Notes: generated by a model from the letters alone, not told the origin. DNA of 61,896 nucleotides from an uncultured Oscillospiraceae bacterium (GCA_910577525.1 CAJTLI010000007.1:38481-100376), one strand, 5' to 3'; numbered from the stretch's first letter, positions 33,170 through 42,205 are shown. Translations and numbers: made by a program.

Positions 33170-33931
33170 CTATTTCCCCATGCCATGCGGCTCGGAGCCG
33201 TCCGGAAGGGTAAAAATGCCCTCCGTCTCGTCCAGAGGGCTGACCACGTCCCGGGAGCTCATGGCGTACACCACTTCCCCGCCCAGCTCCGTCTCCGCCG
33301 CAACCAAAAGGCCGCTGCTCACCGACACCCAGTACCGCTCCGCGCCGCCCCCGGGGACGGCGGCCTCCACGTAGACGCAGGGCTGGCTGTCCCGCTCCTC
33401 ATACCCGGCGGCGGTGATGCTGCTTTTATCCAGGGCCAGCACGTCCTCATAGGTGGGCAGGCGCTGGGAGAGGTCGGCCGCCCGGTCCGCCGCGGGGCCG
33501 GAGTAGACCCGCTCCCCGCCGTCATACCACAGCCAGAGCGTGCCGTCCCCCACGACGGAGTGCTCCACCACGCCGGAGCTGAGGGCGGCGGAGGTCCGCG
33601 CCCAGCCGGCCTCCACCCACACCTGGGCAGTCACCGTCCCCACAGACTGGCCGGCGTCAAAATACTCCACCGACACCGTCCTGCGGTAGCTCTCGTACCG
33701 CTCCAGGGAGGCGATGAGGCTCTTCACCGTCTGGGGCGTGACCTCCACCGCCACGCCGCCGGATTGGCCGGATTCCTGCGCCACCGGGTCCGTGCTCTGG
33801 CCCGCGTTGGGGTCGGCCATCTCCAGGCGGGGGGTGGGGGCGAACAGGTTGAGGAAAAAGCTGTACAGCACCGCCGCCAGCACCACCACGATGATGACCA
33901 CCGCCATCACCGTGCGTTTTTTGTCCTCCAA
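33170..33931 (-). CDS. Membrane-anchored extracellular protein of unknown function
   Basis: About 253 residues from a TTG at 33931 with GGGGGGAGG nine bases upstream; a GTG at 33988 (272 residues) lacks a ribosome-binding site but would also work. One transmembrane segment (VMAVVIIVVVLAAVLYSFFLNLF) precedes a roughly 200-residue exported domain rich in beta strands (TVSVEYFDAGQSVGTVTAQVWVE, in part, and YVEAAVPGGGAERYWVS). It resembles LolA/LppX or RseB-type hydrophobic-groove folds in general character only. Convergent with the three-gene operon, 9 bases apart. Confidence 0.75.
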   Translation of the reverse strand: MEDKKRTVMAVVIIVVVLAAVLYSFFLNLFAPTPRLEMADPNAGQSTDPVAQESGQSGGVAVEVTPQTVKSLIASLERYESYRRTVSVEYFDAGQSVGTVTAQVWVEAGWARTSAALSSGVVEHSVVGDGTLWLWYDGGERVYSGPAADRAADLSQRLPTYEDVLALDKSSITAAGYEERDSQPCVYVEAAVPGGGAERYWVSVSSGLLVAAETELGGEVVYAMSSRDVVSPLDETEGIFTLPDGSEPHGMGK

Positions 33932-34033
33932 AAAGCTCTTCCTCCCCCCAAAACGGATCTTGAACAAGCTGCTGCCGCCGCCGGGCACATGAAGGAAGGA
34001 CTGCTTAAATCATTGCCTCCCAAGAAAAGCGGG

Positions 34034-35182
34034 TCAGCTTTTGAACGGCTCCGGTGGCCTGTCCGACCGGCCGAAGTGGTACAAAACGGCGTCGGTGATG
34101 CGGCGGCAGGCTTTTCCGTCCCCGTAGGGATTGACGGCGTGGGCCATCTCCCCATAGGCGGTGGGGTCGTCCAGCAGCTGGTCCGCCAATTCCGTGATAC
34201 GGTCATAGTCCACACCGGCCAGCTTCACCGTCCCGGCCTGAACCGCCTCGGGCCGCTCCGTCTCCTTCCGCAGGACAAGCACCGGCTTGCCCAGGGCGGG
34301 GGCCTCCTCCTGCAAGCCGCCGGAGTCGGTCATTACCAGGTAACTGCGGGCCATCAGGTTGTGCATCTCCTCCACGTCCAGGGGCGCGATGAGATGGACG
34401 TTCTCAATGCCGTCCAGATGCCGGTGGGCGCACTCCTGCACCACCGGCGATAGGTGCACCGGGTAGACCAGCTCCGCCTCTGGGTGGACCCGGGCGATAT
34501 GGGTCAGGGCAGACATGATGTCCTCCATGGGCTGTCCGTAGTTCTCCCGGCGGTGACAAGTGACCAGAATCACCCGTTTCCTCTCATAGTCCAGCTGGTT
34601 CAGCACGTCCTCGGCAAAGGAAAAATCCTTGACTACCGTGGTTTGCAGCGCGTCGATCACCGTGTTGCCCGTGACAAACAGGCCCTTGGAGATGCCCTCC
34701 GCCTCCAGGTTGCGGCGGTTGGCCTGGGTTGGGCAGAAGTGCAGCTCCGCCAGCCGCCCCACCATGGAGCGGTTCATCTCCTCCGGGAAGGGTGAGTACC
34801 GGTCCCAGGTCCGCAGTCCGGCCTCCACATGGCCCACGGCAATCTGCTGGTAAAAGGCCGCCAGGGCCCCCGCGAAGGTGGTGGAGGTGTCCCCGTGGAC
34901 CAGCACCAGGTCGGGCCGCACCTCGTGGAACACCTTCTCCAGCCCCAGCAGGCACTTGGAGGTGATGGTGGACAGGGTCTGGCTGGCCTCCATAATGTCC
35001 AGGTCGAATTGGGGCTTGATCCGGAAGATGTCCAGCACCGTGTCCAGCATCTGCCGGTGCTGGGCGGTGACGCAGCACAGGCTCTCGATCTCTGGCCGGC
35101 GCTCCAGCTCCTTCACCAGCGGGGCCATCTTGATGGCCTCCGGCCGGGTGCCGAAAATGGTCATGACCTTCAGCTTATCCAT
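34034..35182 (-). CDS. wecB: UDP-N-acetylglucosamine 2-epimerase (non-hydrolysing)
   Basis: Interconverts UDP-GlcNAc and UDP-ManNAc. 382 residues with FGTRPEAIKMAPL at the N-terminus, HGDTSTTFAGALA, the catalytic-region HVEAGLRTWDRYSPFPEEMNR-type loop (shown in part: VEAGLRTWDRYSPFPEE), and LMTDSGG-like VMTDSGGLQEEAP. UDP-ManNAc feeds wall teichoic acid or secondary wall-polymer linkage units. The start overlaps tagO by eight bases. Confidence 0.95.
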   Translation of the reverse strand: MDKLKVMTIFGTRPEAIKMAPLVKELERRPEIESLCCVTAQHRQMLDTVLDIFRIKPQFDLDIMEASQTLSTITSKCLLGLEKVFHEVRPDLVLVHGDTSTTFAGALAAFYQQIAVGHVEAGLRTWDRYSPFPEEMNRSMVGRLAELHFCPTQANRRNLEAEGISKGLFVTGNTVIDALQTTVVKDFSFAEDVLNQLDYERKRVILVTCHRRENYGQPMEDIMSALTHIARVHPEAELVYPVHLSPVVQECAHRHLDGIENVHLIAPLDVEEMHNLMARSYLVMTDSGGLQEEAPALGKPVLVLRKETERPEAVQAGTVKLAGVDYDRITELADQLLDDPTAYGEMAHAVNPYGDGKACRRITDAVLYHFGRSDRPPEPFKS

Positions 35183-36302
35183 GGCCGTCCCCCTCTTTTT
35201 CCTCCGGCTCTCCCCCGTCCTCCGGCTTCTCGTGGCCGGGGCCGCCCAGAAACACCCGCCAGGCGATGATCGCCGCGGCGCCCATGGCCAGCAGGAAGAT
35301 CATGGCCTTGTCCGCGCCGCCGGCGGTGAGCACCACGGCGGACAGGCCCAGGATGGCGGAGATGACGTAGAGCACCCCCACCGCCTGCTTCTGAGAGAAG
35401 CCCATGTCGATGAGCCGGTGATGGACGTGTCCCCGGTCGGGGGCCATGGGGCTCTGCCCCCGGGACAGCCGCCGGATGATGGCGAAGCACTCGTCGAAGA
35501 TGGGCAGGCCCAGCATGAGGAAGGGCACCACAAAGGAGATGATGGTGTACTGCTTGAACATCCCCTGCACCGACACCACCGCCATGATGAATCCCAGGAA
35601 GGTGGAGCCGGTGTCCCCCATGAAGATCTTGGCCGGGTTGAAGTTATAGGGCAGAAAGCCGATGCAGGCCCCCACCATCGCCGCCATCATCACCGCCACG
35701 TCCTGCTCGCCGACCTGCTCGCGGACCAGCAGGGCGATCACCAGCATGGTGGCCGCGCTGATGGTGGACACGCCGCAGGCCAGCCCGTCCAGCCCGTCGA
35801 TGAAGTTGACGGAGTTGGTGATGGCCACAATCCAGATCACCGTCACCGGATAGCTCAGCCAGCCCAGCACCCACACCGGGTTGGGACTGAAGATGTTGGG
35901 GTTGGACAGCACCTCGATGCGGTTGCCCGCCATCACGGCGATGAGGGCGGCGGCGATCTGCACCAGGAACTTGGGCTTGGCGGGCAGGGCGAACCGGTCG
36001 TCCAGCATACCCAGCACCACGATGATCACCGCCCCCAGCAGCATCCCCTGTTTGGGTCTGTCCAGGGGGACAAACAGCAGCACCGCCGCCATAAAGCCAA
36101 AAAAGATGGCCAGGCCCCCCATCCGGGGAATGGGGTGGTCGTGCATCCTCCGGCCGTCCTTGGGCACGTCCACCGCCCCGATCTTCACCGACAGCGCTTT
36201 GACCAGCGGCGTGGAGGCAAAGGCCACCACCGCCGCCAGCCCCAGCGCCAGCAGGACAAGCCAGATCTCCTGGGCCCCCATGATTTCACTCAGGTTTTTC
36301 AA
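35175..36302 (-). CDS. tagO: Undecaprenyl-phosphate GlcNAc-1-phosphate transferase (TagO/WecA)
   Basis: First step of teichoic acid or related glycan synthesis: transfers GlcNAc-1-P to undecaprenyl phosphate. 375 residues with about ten membrane helices and the family loops DVPKDGRRMHDHPIPRMGG, FIDGLDGLACG (catalytic acidic motif), MGDTGSTFLGF and the HxH-containing DRGHVHHRL. The C-terminus extends into an acidic tail. The TTG at 36302 has AAAGGAG; an ATG seven codons later is the alternative. Operon with wecB. Confidence 0.93.
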   Translation of the reverse strand: MKNLSEIMGAQEIWLVLLALGLAAVVAFASTPLVKALSVKIGAVDVPKDGRRMHDHPIPRMGGLAIFFGFMAAVLLFVPLDRPKQGMLLGAVIIVVLGMLDDRFALPAKPKFLVQIAAALIAVMAGNRIEVLSNPNIFSPNPVWVLGWLSYPVTVIWIVAITNSVNFIDGLDGLACGVSTISAATMLVIALLVREQVGEQDVAVMMAAMVGACIGFLPYNFNPAKIFMGDTGSTFLGFIMAVVSVQGMFKQYTIISFVVPFLMLGLPIFDECFAIIRRLSRGQSPMAPDRGHVHHRLIDMGFSQKQAVGVLYVISAILGLSAVVLTAGGADKAMIFLLAMGAAAIIAWRVFLGGPGHEKPEDGGEPEEKEGDGHG

Positions 36303-36343
36303 CTGAATTTCGCTCCTTTACCCGGCATGTCTCTTTCTCCCAC

Positions 36344-37348
36344 TCATCGGGGTAAGAAGCCCACCTTTTTATACACCTTGCGCAGGGTCTTGTTGGCGAT
36401 GCGCTCTGCCTTCTCCGCCCCGGCCCGGTATACGCCCTCCAGATACGCCTTGTCCGCCAGCAGCCGCTCCGTCTCCTCCCGGATGGGCCGCAGGGTCTCC
36501 ACCACGGCCTCGCCCACAGCGGGCTTGAACTTGCCATAGCCCTGGCCGTCGAACTCGGACTCGATCTCCTCGTAGGTCTTACCGGTGGCGGAGGCGTAGA
36601 TCTGCATCAGGTTGGACACCCCAGGCTTGTTCTCCTTGTCGTAGTGCACACAGCGCTCGGTGTCGCTGTCGGTGACGGCCCGCTTGAACTTGCGCATGAT
36701 GTCCTCCGGTTTGTCCATAATGGCCACGCAGCCGTCGGGCTGGGACTTGGACATCTTGCTCTCCGGGGTGGACAGGCTCATGATCCGGGCGCCCACCTTC
36801 TGGATCACCGGCTCGGGCACCTTGAACACGTCGCCGTATATGCCATTGAACCGGTTGGCGATGTCCCGGCAGATCTCCACGTGCTGCTTCTGGTCGTCCC
36901 CCACGGGGACGACATCGGGCTGGTACAGCAGGATATCCGCCGCCATGAGGGCGGGATAGGTAAATAACCCCGCGTTGATGTTGTCCTTGTGCTTGGCGGA
37001 TTTGTCCTTGAACTGGGTCATGCGGGACAGCTCGCCGAACATGGCGTAGCAGTCCAGCACCCAACCCAGCTGGCTGTGGGCGGCGACGTGGGACTGGATG
37101 AACAGCGTACACTTCTCCGGGTCCAGGCCGCAGGCGATGTACTGGGCCAGCTGGGTGAGCACCCGGCGGCGCAGCTGGGCCGGGTCCTGGCGCACCGTGA
37201 TGGTGTGCAGGTCGGCCATAAAAACGTAACAGTCAAACTCATCGATCATCTCCGGCCAGTGGCAAATGGGGCCCAGGTAGTTGCCGATATGCAGGTCCCC
37301 GCTGGGCTGGACGCCGGAGAGCATCACTTTTTTCGCTTCGTTTTCCAT
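36344..37348 (-). CDS. trpS: Tryptophanyl-tRNA synthetase
   Basis: Charges tRNA-Trp. 334 residues with the class I signatures: GVQPSGDLHIGNYLG (HIGH-type HIGN) and KMSKSQPDG (KMSKS). Length matches bacterial TrpS. The ATG at 37348 gives the usual N-terminus; a GTG three codons earlier is possible. 13 bases after rsfS. No T-box-like leader is evident in the short gap upstream. Confidence 0.96.
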   Translation of the reverse strand: MENEAKKVMLSGVQPSGDLHIGNYLGPICHWPEMIDEFDCYVFMADLHTITVRQDPAQLRRRVLTQLAQYIACGLDPEKCTLFIQSHVAAHSQLGWVLDCYAMFGELSRMTQFKDKSAKHKDNINAGLFTYPALMAADILLYQPDVVPVGDDQKQHVEICRDIANRFNGIYGDVFKVPEPVIQKVGARIMSLSTPESKMSKSQPDGCVAIMDKPEDIMRKFKRAVTDSDTERCVHYDKENKPGVSNLMQIYASATGKTYEEIESEFDGQGYGKFKPAVGEAVVETLRPIREETERLLADKAYLEGVYRAGAEKAERIANKTLRKVYKKVGFLPR

Positions 37349-37361
37349 TGCCGCCACGTCC

Positions 37362-37730
37362 TCACTCGGCGTCCGCCGTCAGGTATTCGGACACGTCCAC
37401 CGGCTGGGCGTCCGACCACAGGTGCTCCAGGCCGTAGAACTCCCGGCCCTCGTCGGTGAAAACGTGGACCACCACGCTGGAGTAGTCCATCAGCGTCCAC
37501 TGGCCCCCCCGGTGGCCCTCGATGTGATGGGGCTCCTCCCCCGCCTTGGACATGGCCTCCTCCACCGCCTCCGCCAGGGCCCGGACCTGGGTGTTGGAGC
37601 TGCCGGAGCAGATGATGAAGTAGTCGGCCAGGGTGGTCTGGTCGGCGGTGCGCAGCACCTTGATGTCTTTACCCTTTTTATCGTCCAGGGCCTTGACGGC
37701 GATGGCGATCATTTCCTTTTCGTTCAGCAT
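37362..37730 (-). CDS. rsfS: Ribosomal silencing factor RsfS
   Basis: 122 residues of the Iojap/RsfS family: binds L14 on the 50S and blocks subunit joining in starvation. Conserved KALDDKKGKDIKVL, LADYFIICSGSS, GGQWTLMDYSSVVVHVF are visible. Start ATG at 37730 with AAAGGAG. Conserved order yhbY-nadD-yqeK-rsfS is kept except that an LCP gene is inserted before it. Confidence 0.95.
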   Translation of the reverse strand: MLNEKEMIAIAVKALDDKKGKDIKVLRTADQTTLADYFIICSGSSNTQVRALAEAVEEAMSKAGEEPHHIEGHRGGQWTLMDYSSVVVHVFTDEGREFYGLEHLWSDAQPVDVSEYLTADAE

Positions 37731-37750
37731 GGAACTCTCTCCTTTTCCAT

Positions 37751-39268
37751 TTAGTCCGGGGTCTCGCCCCAATCGGTCACATTCCCGCTGTCCTCCGCCG
37801 GGTCCAGCCACGCGGGCCGGGTCTCCGCCGGAGTGGGCTCCGGGCTGCTGGCCGCCGGGTCCTCTTCCGGAGGCCCGCTCTCCACCGGGGTGCTCTCCAC
37901 CGGGCTTCCGGTGGGCTCCTCACTGGCGGGAGGCCCGCTCTCCGGCGGGCCACTCTCCACGGGCTCGCTGGCCGGCGGGTCGCTCACCACCGGCGCGGGG
38001 GTATCCACCACCGGCGGATTGGCCAGGGAGGGCTCCGCCAGCCGCCCGGTGGACGAGCGCAGCCCGCCGTTGGGGGCCACGCTCATCAGATCCAGCTGGC
38101 GGATGGTCACCTGCTCCACAAAGGGGTTGAGGGAACCGTTGATGAGGGTGAGCAGCTGGCTCTGGATGGGGTAGACAAAGCTCTCCTGCCCGTAGACGCC
38201 CAGAAGGTGGGGCATGGTGCAGAACTCCACGTCGTCCACCTTCAGCCCGCCCAGCACCGCCTCCTGGCCGAACCAGAGCATGTTCTCCACCGCCAGATCG
38301 CTGTTCACCCGGCTGTTGAACAGCTCAATGAGCTGGCCGATGCGGGTGATGTTGCCGATTTGCAGGGTCTGCTTCAGCACCGCTTTTAAAAAGGAGTGCT
38401 GGATGTTCAGCCGCTCAATATCGCTGATCGCGCTGCCGTCATTGCTGTGCCGGAAGCGGACAATCTGCATGGCGTCGTCGCCGTCAAGGAGACGGTAGCC
38501 CTTCTCCTGATAAATGTTCAGGTCCTGATAGGGGTCGTAATACTCCATGTGGCGGGGGACGTCAAACCAAACGCCGCCGATGGCGTCCACCATCTCCCCC
38601 ACCAGCTCCCAGTTGATCTGCACATAGTAGTCGGGGGCAAAGCCCACCAGCTCGGACACCTCATTGCGCAGGGCCTCGATCCCCCGCTCCCCCTGGCCAT
38701 ATACATTATATACGGCGTTCAGCTTTTTGGCGCTGATGTTGGGCCGGGCGCTGGAGTTGATGAGGGTGTCCCGGGGCAGGGACACGACGGTGGCCTTCTG
38801 GTTGGTCACGTCGTAGGTGGCCACCATCATGGTGTCCGTCAGGCCGGAGGTGGTATCCGAGCCGAAGATCAGAATGGTGTAGATGTCCTCGCTCCTCCGC
38901 TCGCCGCCCACCTTGGGCTGGATGGCCTCAATGTCCAGGGTGGGCTCCCCGGTGGGGTCCACCCCCGGCGGCAGGGAGATGGCCGGGTCCGCGGTCTGGG
39001 CGGGCTTCGGCCCGGGCAGCTCCGGCTTTTTCACCCAGCGGTTATAGAGCAGCACCCCCGCCGTGACCAGAACCGTCAGCACGGCGCACACGATCATCAC
39101 GATCATGATGGTGGTTTCCCGCTTCTTTTTGGCCTGGGCCGGGGTGAGCTCCGGCTTTTTTCCCTTCTCCCAGGGCTCCCCGGGCTTCTGCTTCTCCCAG
39201 GGCTCCCCGGGCTTCTGCTCCTTCCCGGGCTCCTCGCTGGTCGTTTTGTGATTGGACTGGTCGCTCAT
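37751..39268 (-). CDS. LytR-CpsA-Psr (LCP) glycopolymer transferase
   Basis: 505 residues. A basic, Pro/Glu-rich cytosolic N-terminus (KPGEPWEK tandem repeats, about 20-42) is followed by one transmembrane segment (about 54-75) and the extracellular LCP domain (about 120-395) with the phosphate-binding arginines in SLPRDT and RFRHSNDGS. The C-terminus (about 410-505) is Pro/Ser/Glu/Gly-rich and disordered. LCP proteins attach teichoic acids or capsules to peptidoglycan, which fits wecB-tagO nearby. It overlaps the nadD fusion gene by four bases. Confidence 0.93.
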   Translation of the reverse strand: MSDQSNHKTTSEEPGKEQKPGEPWEKQKPGEPWEKGKKPELTPAQAKKKRETTIMIVMIVCAVLTVLVTAGVLLYNRWVKKPELPGPKPAQTADPAISLPPGVDPTGEPTLDIEAIQPKVGGERRSEDIYTILIFGSDTTSGLTDTMMVATYDVTNQKATVVSLPRDTLINSSARPNISAKKLNAVYNVYGQGERGIEALRNEVSELVGFAPDYYVQINWELVGEMVDAIGGVWFDVPRHMEYYDPYQDLNIYQEKGYRLLDGDDAMQIVRFRHSNDGSAISDIERLNIQHSFLKAVLKQTLQIGNITRIGQLIELFNSRVNSDLAVENMLWFGQEAVLGGLKVDDVEFCTMPHLLGVYGQESFVYPIQSQLLTLINGSLNPFVEQVTIRQLDLMSVAPNGGLRSSTGRLAEPSLANPPVVDTPAPVVSDPPASEPVESGPPESGPPASEEPTGSPVESTPVESGPPEEDPAASSPEPTPAETRPAWLDPAEDSGNVTDWGETPD

Positions 39269-40473
39269 GTTATGCTTCCTTTCCCATAGCATTCAAAGGC
39301 CTCCCTGGTGTCGTGGTGAAGCTCTTTGTTCCGCTGGACCATCTCCTGCATGGCCAGCGACGCGCCCATTCCCACCGCCCCGTCCAGGTCGGTGTACGCC
39401 AGGCCGCGCAGCCTGCCCACCTCGGGAAAGCTCCGGTTGGGCTCCATGTAATCGGCGATGTAAAGCAGCTTTTCCTCCAAGCTCATCCCCGCCCGGGCGG
39501 TGGTGTGGTAGAGGATGGCGTTGTAGACCTTGTCATCCTGACCGAACCAGTGCCGGGCCAGCGCCGCCCCGCTCTTGGCGTGGAGCAGCTTGTCCGTGGC
39601 CCGCTCCAGGGGGGAGAGCAGGATGCTGTACCGGTCGCAGATGTTCAGATGCTCCTGATAGGTGAAGTATTTGGTGCAGTCGTGGAGGATGGCGGCCCGG
39701 CGCATCACGTCCTCGTCCGCCCCCCACCTCCGGGCCAGGCGGGCAGCCTCCTCCTCGCAGCCCCGGATGTGGGCCAGCCGCTTGGCGTACACCATGGAGT
39801 AGGACACGCACCGCAGGTCCTCCAGGCTCAGGTTCTTGAGGTCCGCGTTGGTCCCATATAGTTTTTCCCGAAGAATGTAGCCGTACACCGCCTCCGGCAA
39901 AAATTCCCGGCCCTTTCCCTGGGCCAGCAGCTCCCGGAGCTGGGTAGACGACACGTTCACCAGACCGGGGACAGAGATGGTGGCGATCTCCGCGCGGTAT
40001 CTCTGGCTCAAGAATTCCCGCTGGGGGGCGAAGACCGCCTCGCCGTCCTCCTCCGTCCGCCCAAAGGCGCACACCCCCGCCAGCGTCAGAATCTTCTCCG
40101 GCTCCGCCCAGAGGTGGAGGGTGAGAAACATGTCCGTCCCCATGAGCAGCCACAGCTTGTCGCCCTTCCAGCGCCGCGCGGCCTCCTCCAGGGTGTCAGC
40201 GGTGTAGCTCTTGCCCTCCCGGTGGAGCTCGGTGTCCCACACCTCGGCTGCGGCGGGCATGAGGAGCTGGTCGGCGGCGGCCCGCGTCATGGCCAGCCGC
40301 TGCTCCCGGGTGGGACTGCCGGGGGCAAGCTCCTTGTGGGGCGGTTCTCCCGCCGGAATAAAGACCAGCTTATCCAGGTCCAGCGCGGCCGCCGCCGCCT
40401 GAGCCGCCGCCAGATGCCCCAGGTGGGGGGGGTTGAAGCTGCCGCCGTAAATGCCGATTTTCAATGGGACCAC
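39265..40473 (-). CDS. nadD: NadD-YqeK fusion: nicotinate-nucleotide adenylyltransferase + HD hydrolase
   Basis: 402 residues, two enzymes in one chain. NadD (about 1-205) has the GGSFNPPHLGH nucleotidyltransferase motif at 10-20 and ISVPGLVNVSST near 166-177. The C-terminal half (about 215-402) is a YqeK-type HD domain with H264-D265 in ILHDCTKYF, which in relatives hydrolyses diadenosine tetraphosphate. In many Firmicutes these are adjacent separate genes; here the NadD stop is lost. No internal ribosome-binding site is obvious at the junction. Confidence 0.93.
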   Translation of the reverse strand: MVPLKIGIYGGSFNPPHLGHLAAAQAAAAALDLDKLVFIPAGEPPHKELAPGSPTREQRLAMTRAAADQLLMPAAAEVWDTELHREGKSYTADTLEEAARRWKGDKLWLLMGTDMFLTLHLWAEPEKILTLAGVCAFGRTEEDGEAVFAPQREFLSQRYRAEIATISVPGLVNVSSTQLRELLAQGKGREFLPEAVYGYILREKLYGTNADLKNLSLEDLRCVSYSMVYAKRLAHIRGCEEEAARLARRWGADEDVMRRAAILHDCTKYFTYQEHLNICDRYSILLSPLERATDKLLHAKSGAALARHWFGQDDKVYNAILYHTTARAGMSLEEKLLYIADYMEPNRSFPEVGRLRGLAYTDLDGAVGMGASLAMQEMVQRNKELHHDTREAFECYGKGSIT

Positions 40474-40497
40474 CCTCTCTCAAAAGTTTGGTGACGC

Positions 40498-40806
40498 CTA
40501 TTTTACCAGCTTGATTCTCTTGTCGCGGGGCTTGCTGTGGGTCTCTCTATACAATACGAACTTGGTGCCGATCACCTGCACCACCTGACTCCGGGTGGCC
40601 TGGGCCAGGGCCTCCGCCCCCTCTCTGGGGGACAGGGGACTGTTCTCCAGCACCTTGCCCTTGACCAGCTCCCGGGCCTCCAGGGCGTCCTCCGCCTGCT
40701 TCGTCAGGTTGGGGCCGATGCCGTCCTTGCCGATGTGGACGATGGTGTCCAGATCGTTGGCCAGCCCCCGGAGCTGGGCCCGCTGTTTGCTGCTTAAATC
40801 TCCCAT
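40498..40806 (-). CDS. yhbY: YhbY/YqeI-family CRM RNA-binding protein
   Basis: 102 residues covering one CRM domain: LSSKQRAQLRGLANDL, IGKDGIGPNL and GTKFVLYRETH are typical. YhbY binds pre-50S particles. Located 24 bases upstream of nadD in the conserved yqeI-nadD-yqeK-rsfS arrangement. Confidence 0.93.
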   Translation of the reverse strand: MGDLSSKQRAQLRGLANDLDTIVHIGKDGIGPNLTKQAEDALEARELVKGKVLENSPLSPREGAEALAQATRSQVVQVIGTKFVLYRETHSKPRDKRIKLVK

Positions 40807-40863
40807 ATCGTCTTCACAAACTCCATTCCGCTTTCACCCGCCCTGGGGCGGGCTTCCGCTCTA

Positions 40864-41058
40864 TTATAGGGAAACGCCGATTTCCTGAAAGATCTTCTTC
40901 GCGTTTTCCGCGTCATATTCGGCGCAGGCCGTTCCGATGTCTCCGCCTGAGAAAAATACAATGCAGCCGTCCTTGTGCTTCACGATTCTGACAATCACAT
41001 TCGTATTGATAATGGAATCCTCTTTCTCCCGTTTTGCCCTCACTTTGATGAAGCCCAT
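40864..41058 (-). CDS. Small unknown protein
   Basis: 64 residues, beta-rich N-terminal half (VRIVKHKDGCIVFFSGGD) and a short C-terminal helix (ENAKKIFQEIG), with a faint likeness to FlbD-type small proteins. ATG at 41058 with GGAG eight bases upstream. Composition is more AT-rich than the neighbours. No flagellar genes lie near, so a FlbD role is doubtful. It follows rdgB by 30 bases on the same strand. Confidence 0.65.
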   Translation of the reverse strand: MGFIKVRAKREKEDSIINTNVIVRIVKHKDGCIVFFSGGDIGTACAEYDAENAKKIFQEIGVSL

Positions 41059-41088
41059 CTCAACCACTCCGTTTTGTTCAATCAGGAT

Positions 41089-41679
41089 TTACTTCTTCAA
41101 ATACTCCTCCAGCTTGGCCTGAAACGCCTCCAGCGCCTTCCCCCGGTGGGAGACGGCGTTCTTCTCCTCCGGAGAGAGCTGGGCAAAGGTCTTTTTCAGC
41201 TTGGGCAGAAAGAAAATGGGGTCGTAGCCAAACCCGCCCTCCCCCATGGGGGCAAAGGCGATGGTGCCGGGGCACTCCCCCCGGGCCGTCAGCACGTCCC
41301 CGTTGGGGAAGCAGCAGGTGATGACGGATACAAACTTCGCCGTCCTGGCCTGCCCCCGGGGCATACTGGCCAGCAGCAGGCGGTAGCGCCCCATGTCGTC
41401 CAGCCCCTGGCCGCCGTACCGGGCGGAATAGACGCCGGGGGCCCCATTCAGCGCGTCCACGCACAGCCCGGAGTCGTCGGCGATGGCGGGCAGGCCGGAC
41501 GCCTCCATGACGGCCTTCGCCTTGAGCAGGGAGTTCTCCTCAAAGGTGGTCCCCGTCTCCTCCACGTCCACGTCAACCCCCACATCCGCCTGGGAGCACA
41601 CCTCCACCCCCATGCCGGACAGAATCTCGTTCATTTCCTTCAGCTTTTTCTCGTTCTTGCTGGCCAGTACCAATTTCAT
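41089..41679 (-). CDS. rdgB: RdgB/HAM1-family XTP/dITP pyrophosphatase
   Basis: Removes non-canonical purine nucleotides. 196 residues with N-terminal LASKNEKKLKEM, TFEENSLLKAKAV, ADDSGLCVDALNGAPG and the C-terminal GYDPIFF ... SHRGKAL. ATG at 41679 with GGGAG upstream; the open frame extends far upstream without coding character. It follows a small zinc-ribbon gene by four bases. Confidence 0.95.
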   Translation of the reverse strand: MKLVLASKNEKKLKEMNEILSGMGVEVCSQADVGVDVDVEETGTTFEENSLLKAKAVMEASGLPAIADDSGLCVDALNGAPGVYSARYGGQGLDDMGRYRLLLASMPRGQARTAKFVSVITCCFPNGDVLTARGECPGTIAFAPMGEGGFGYDPIFFLPKLKKTFAQLSPEEKNAVSHRGKALEAFQAKLEEYLKK

Positions 41680-41683
41680 TTTT

Positions 41684-42016
41684 CTACAACTCCCACGGGT
41701 CCTTCGACCCAAAATCTTTTTTCCGTTTCTGCTCCTTTGCCTGTGTCCGCCCCGCCTCCCATTTTTCCCGGGCGGCTCCGATTCTCTCTGAGGCGGCGTC
41801 CAGCTTCTGCCGCGCGGCTTCCAAAAAGCCGGCTTTCTCCGGCACGGGCAGTACAATCTGCCGGCAGTCCTCGCAGTAAAATGACTTCGGCGCTGTCCCG
41901 AGTATCCCAACCGTCAGCGGAATCCCCTCCCAGATATCCAGCCCATCCTCCACCCATTTGGACGCGGAGGGAATCGTCCCCTCTTTCATTTCCTTTCCGC
42001 AAAACGGGCAGTCCAT
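41684..42016 (-). CDS. Zinc-ribbon PF20097-like protein
   Basis: 110 residues. CPFCGKEM at the start and CEDCRQIV near residue 50 form two CxxC pairs of a zinc ribbon, separated by a GILGTAPKSFY core. A charged helical C-terminal tail follows (QKLDAASERIGAAREKW). This matches the small zinc-ribbon family I know as PF20097/DUF6487 in Clostridia. No function is established. Confidence 0.78.
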   Translation of the reverse strand: MDCPFCGKEMKEGTIPSASKWVEDGLDIWEGIPLTVGILGTAPKSFYCEDCRQIVLPVPEKAGFLEAARQKLDAASERIGAAREKWEAGRTQAKEQKRKKDFGSKDPWEL

Positions 42017-42047
42017 GGCGCCGCTCCCCCTTCACCCATTCTTTTTA

Positions 42048-42164
42048 TGATGCCACGAAGCGAAACGAAATGGTATCATGCGCCATGTTTTGCGGTTCCC
42101 GGCAAAGCCGGGGAGCAAAACAGCATGAAATCAGAGTATAATAGCCGCTATGCGGCTATTATAC
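42048..42164. repeat. Three consecutive hairpins between ftsY and a zinc-ribbon gene
   Basis: Three inverted repeats: ATGATGCC/GGTATCAT (42048-42080), TTTTGCGGTTCCC/GGGAGCAAAA (about 42088-42120), and GTATAATAGCCGC/GCGGCTATTATAC (42136-42164). None has a strong T-tract next to it. Together they look like REP-like units, with the last possibly ending the ftsY transcript. I see no gene in 42017-42205. Confidence 0.5.
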
Positions 42165-42205
42165 CGCATACTTGGGAGGAAGTCATTACCGGAGTGTAAA
42201 TATTG

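Noticed and set aside
39130..39240. Tandem repeats in the LCP gene as a CRISPR-like array
   Set aside because: They encode two KPGEPWEK units inside the reading frame, lack spacers and occur only twice to three times.
40864..41058. FlbD flagellar protein
   Set aside because: Only a loose pattern match; no flagellar genes nearby.
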